Source: Spirochaetota bacterium
GTDB taxonomy: Bacteria > Spirochaetota > UBA4802 > JAKQUI01
Direction: 5' to 3'
Assembly: GCA_029562645.1 (NCBI GenBank)
Contig: JAKQUI010000062.1
Span: 62,001 to 126,000 of the forward strand
DNA length: 64,000 nucleotides
Each line of letters begins with the position of its first letter. Positions within the stretch are counted from its first letter, which is position 1. This document shows, piece after piece, positions 63,283 through 64,000 of this stretch. A program made the translations under genes and the position numbers. The notes under the pieces were generated by a model. The model made no database searches, was not told the DNA's origin, and was given only the letters and a program-made list of their open reading frames with translations.

Positions 63283-64000
63283 ATGATCAGGCACGGGACG
63301 CTACTCCTCAAGATCATCATATCGGCGGGGGCGGTATGCTCCCTCATGGTCGCGTTTTCCAAAACGCGGCGCGATCCCCAGAGCTTCACCGAGGCGCTGC
63401 AGGACTACCTCACGACCCACGCGACCGGCGAAACGACCGAGGTGTACCTTCACGATCCGCGCGGGGACGAGTTGCGCGCACAGGAGGGGCGCACGGATTC
63501 GCTCCGCTATCTGCACGGCGATTGGCAGAAATACGTGACCCGCGAAAAGTACCGGATGCTCCTGGACGACATGCACGAGGACGCCTTCAAGATACAGGAG
63601 GAGGGCGACGTCAACATCACCACTTACGGCTCCATGAAGTACACCATGCTTTACGGGAAGTCGCGGTTCAAGAACGACGACATGCAGCAGTTCGACACCG
63701 ACAAGGCGGTCTCGCGCGTGATCCAGGACGGCTTCACGAACAAGCAGGAGGTGCAGCTCCATATGGAGGGGCGGGTGGGGAAGCGCCTTACGGTGTTCAT
63801 CGACCACGACAGCCGGAAGACCAACAACCAGTACTACATGCAGTACCGCGCGGTGAACGAGGACGAGGTGATCCGCGAGATCAACGCCGGGCAGATCGAC
63901 ATCAAGATGAACAACTCGAAATACGCCGTGTACGACGACAATACGGCGAAGGCGCTCGGGATCGACCTCACGCTGCGCAAGAAGAAGCTCACGGTCAAGG
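63283..64000 (+). CDS. SprA-like outer-membrane protein, 5' part
   Basis: The frame runs open from ATG 63283 to the window end (239 codons), so the gene is cut by the window edge. The N-terminus has a hydrophobic signal (LLLKIIISAGAVCSLMVAF). The part VIQDGFTNKQEVQLHMEGRV, with ITVFIDHDS-like and INAGQIDIKMNNSKY motifs, resembles the amino-terminal domain of SprA, the very large translocon barrel known from Bacteroidetes type IX secretion. SprA-like proteins in other phyla have unknown jobs. Only the start is seen, so length and role stay open. Confidence 0.55.
   Translation, partial: MIRHGTLLLKIIISAGAVCSLMVAFSKTRRDPQSFTEALQDYLTTHATGETTEVYLHDPRGDELRAQEGRTDSLRYLHGDWQKYVTREKYRMLLDDMHEDAFKIQEEGDVNITTYGSMKYTMLYGKSRFKNDDMQQFDTDKAVSRVIQDGFTNKQEVQLHMEGRVGKRLTVFIDHDSRKTNNQYYMQYRAVNEDEVIREINAGQIDIKMNNSKYAVYDDNTAKALGIDLTLRKKKLTVK

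Overview
The window is a GC-rich, densely coded stretch of a diderm bacterial chromosome. Evidence for a diderm is many lipoprotein signal peptides, a TolC-like channel with a tripartite RND pump, an outer-membrane barrel and the start of a SprA-like protein. A very long secreted protein (3786 residues) resembles, from memory, the giant proteins catalogued in Leptospira and relatives, so a spirochaete is my best guess. This is inference; no rRNA or tRNA gene is present to test it.

Layout. 1-4.2 kb (minus strand): an esterase-fold lipoprotein, an SpsG/SpsF-like sugar pair and an AT-rich TPR gene. 4.2-4.5 kb: a cluster of small hairpin repeats. 4.7-12.5 kb (plus): a tightly overlapping operon of two lipoproteins, a TPR lipoprotein, TolC, membrane-fusion protein and two Ig-like lipoproteins. 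It converges on two tandem RND pump genes (12.5-18.9 kb, minus). 19.0-35.5 kb is the accessory region. It holds the giant gene, whose tip is an NlpC/P60 peptidase, then a lipoprotein. After that comes an orphan copy of the giant's pre-tip region fused to a different tip (LAS-type metallopeptidase), with its own lipoprotein. Two decayed HATPase genes, palindromic repeats and an IS256-family remnant complete it. 35.5-38 kb: an acyltransferase-like ORF, an FAD enzyme, and an antitoxin with a broken PIN toxin. 38-64 kb is mostly core: YebC, RuvC, RuvA, a PadR regulator, CheY and cNMP-binding proteins, IMP dehydrogenase, PerR-like regulator plus KatG, a CPA2 antiporter, an ABC exporter, a radical SAM enzyme, LysRS, RadA, an M23 peptidase and the SprA-like gene running off the end.

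The most interesting system is at 19-35 kb. It looks like a polymorphic toxin locus built on a giant Sec-exported scaffold rather than on CdiA or Rhs. A conserved Ala/Gly-rich segment ends near a shared SLLAGQ motif. Beyond it lie interchangeable AT-rich peptidoglycan-hydrolase tips, each followed by an AT-rich lipoprotein that is the natural candidate for a periplasmic immunity protein. The second tip has no signal peptide or obvious start and looks like a silent cassette.
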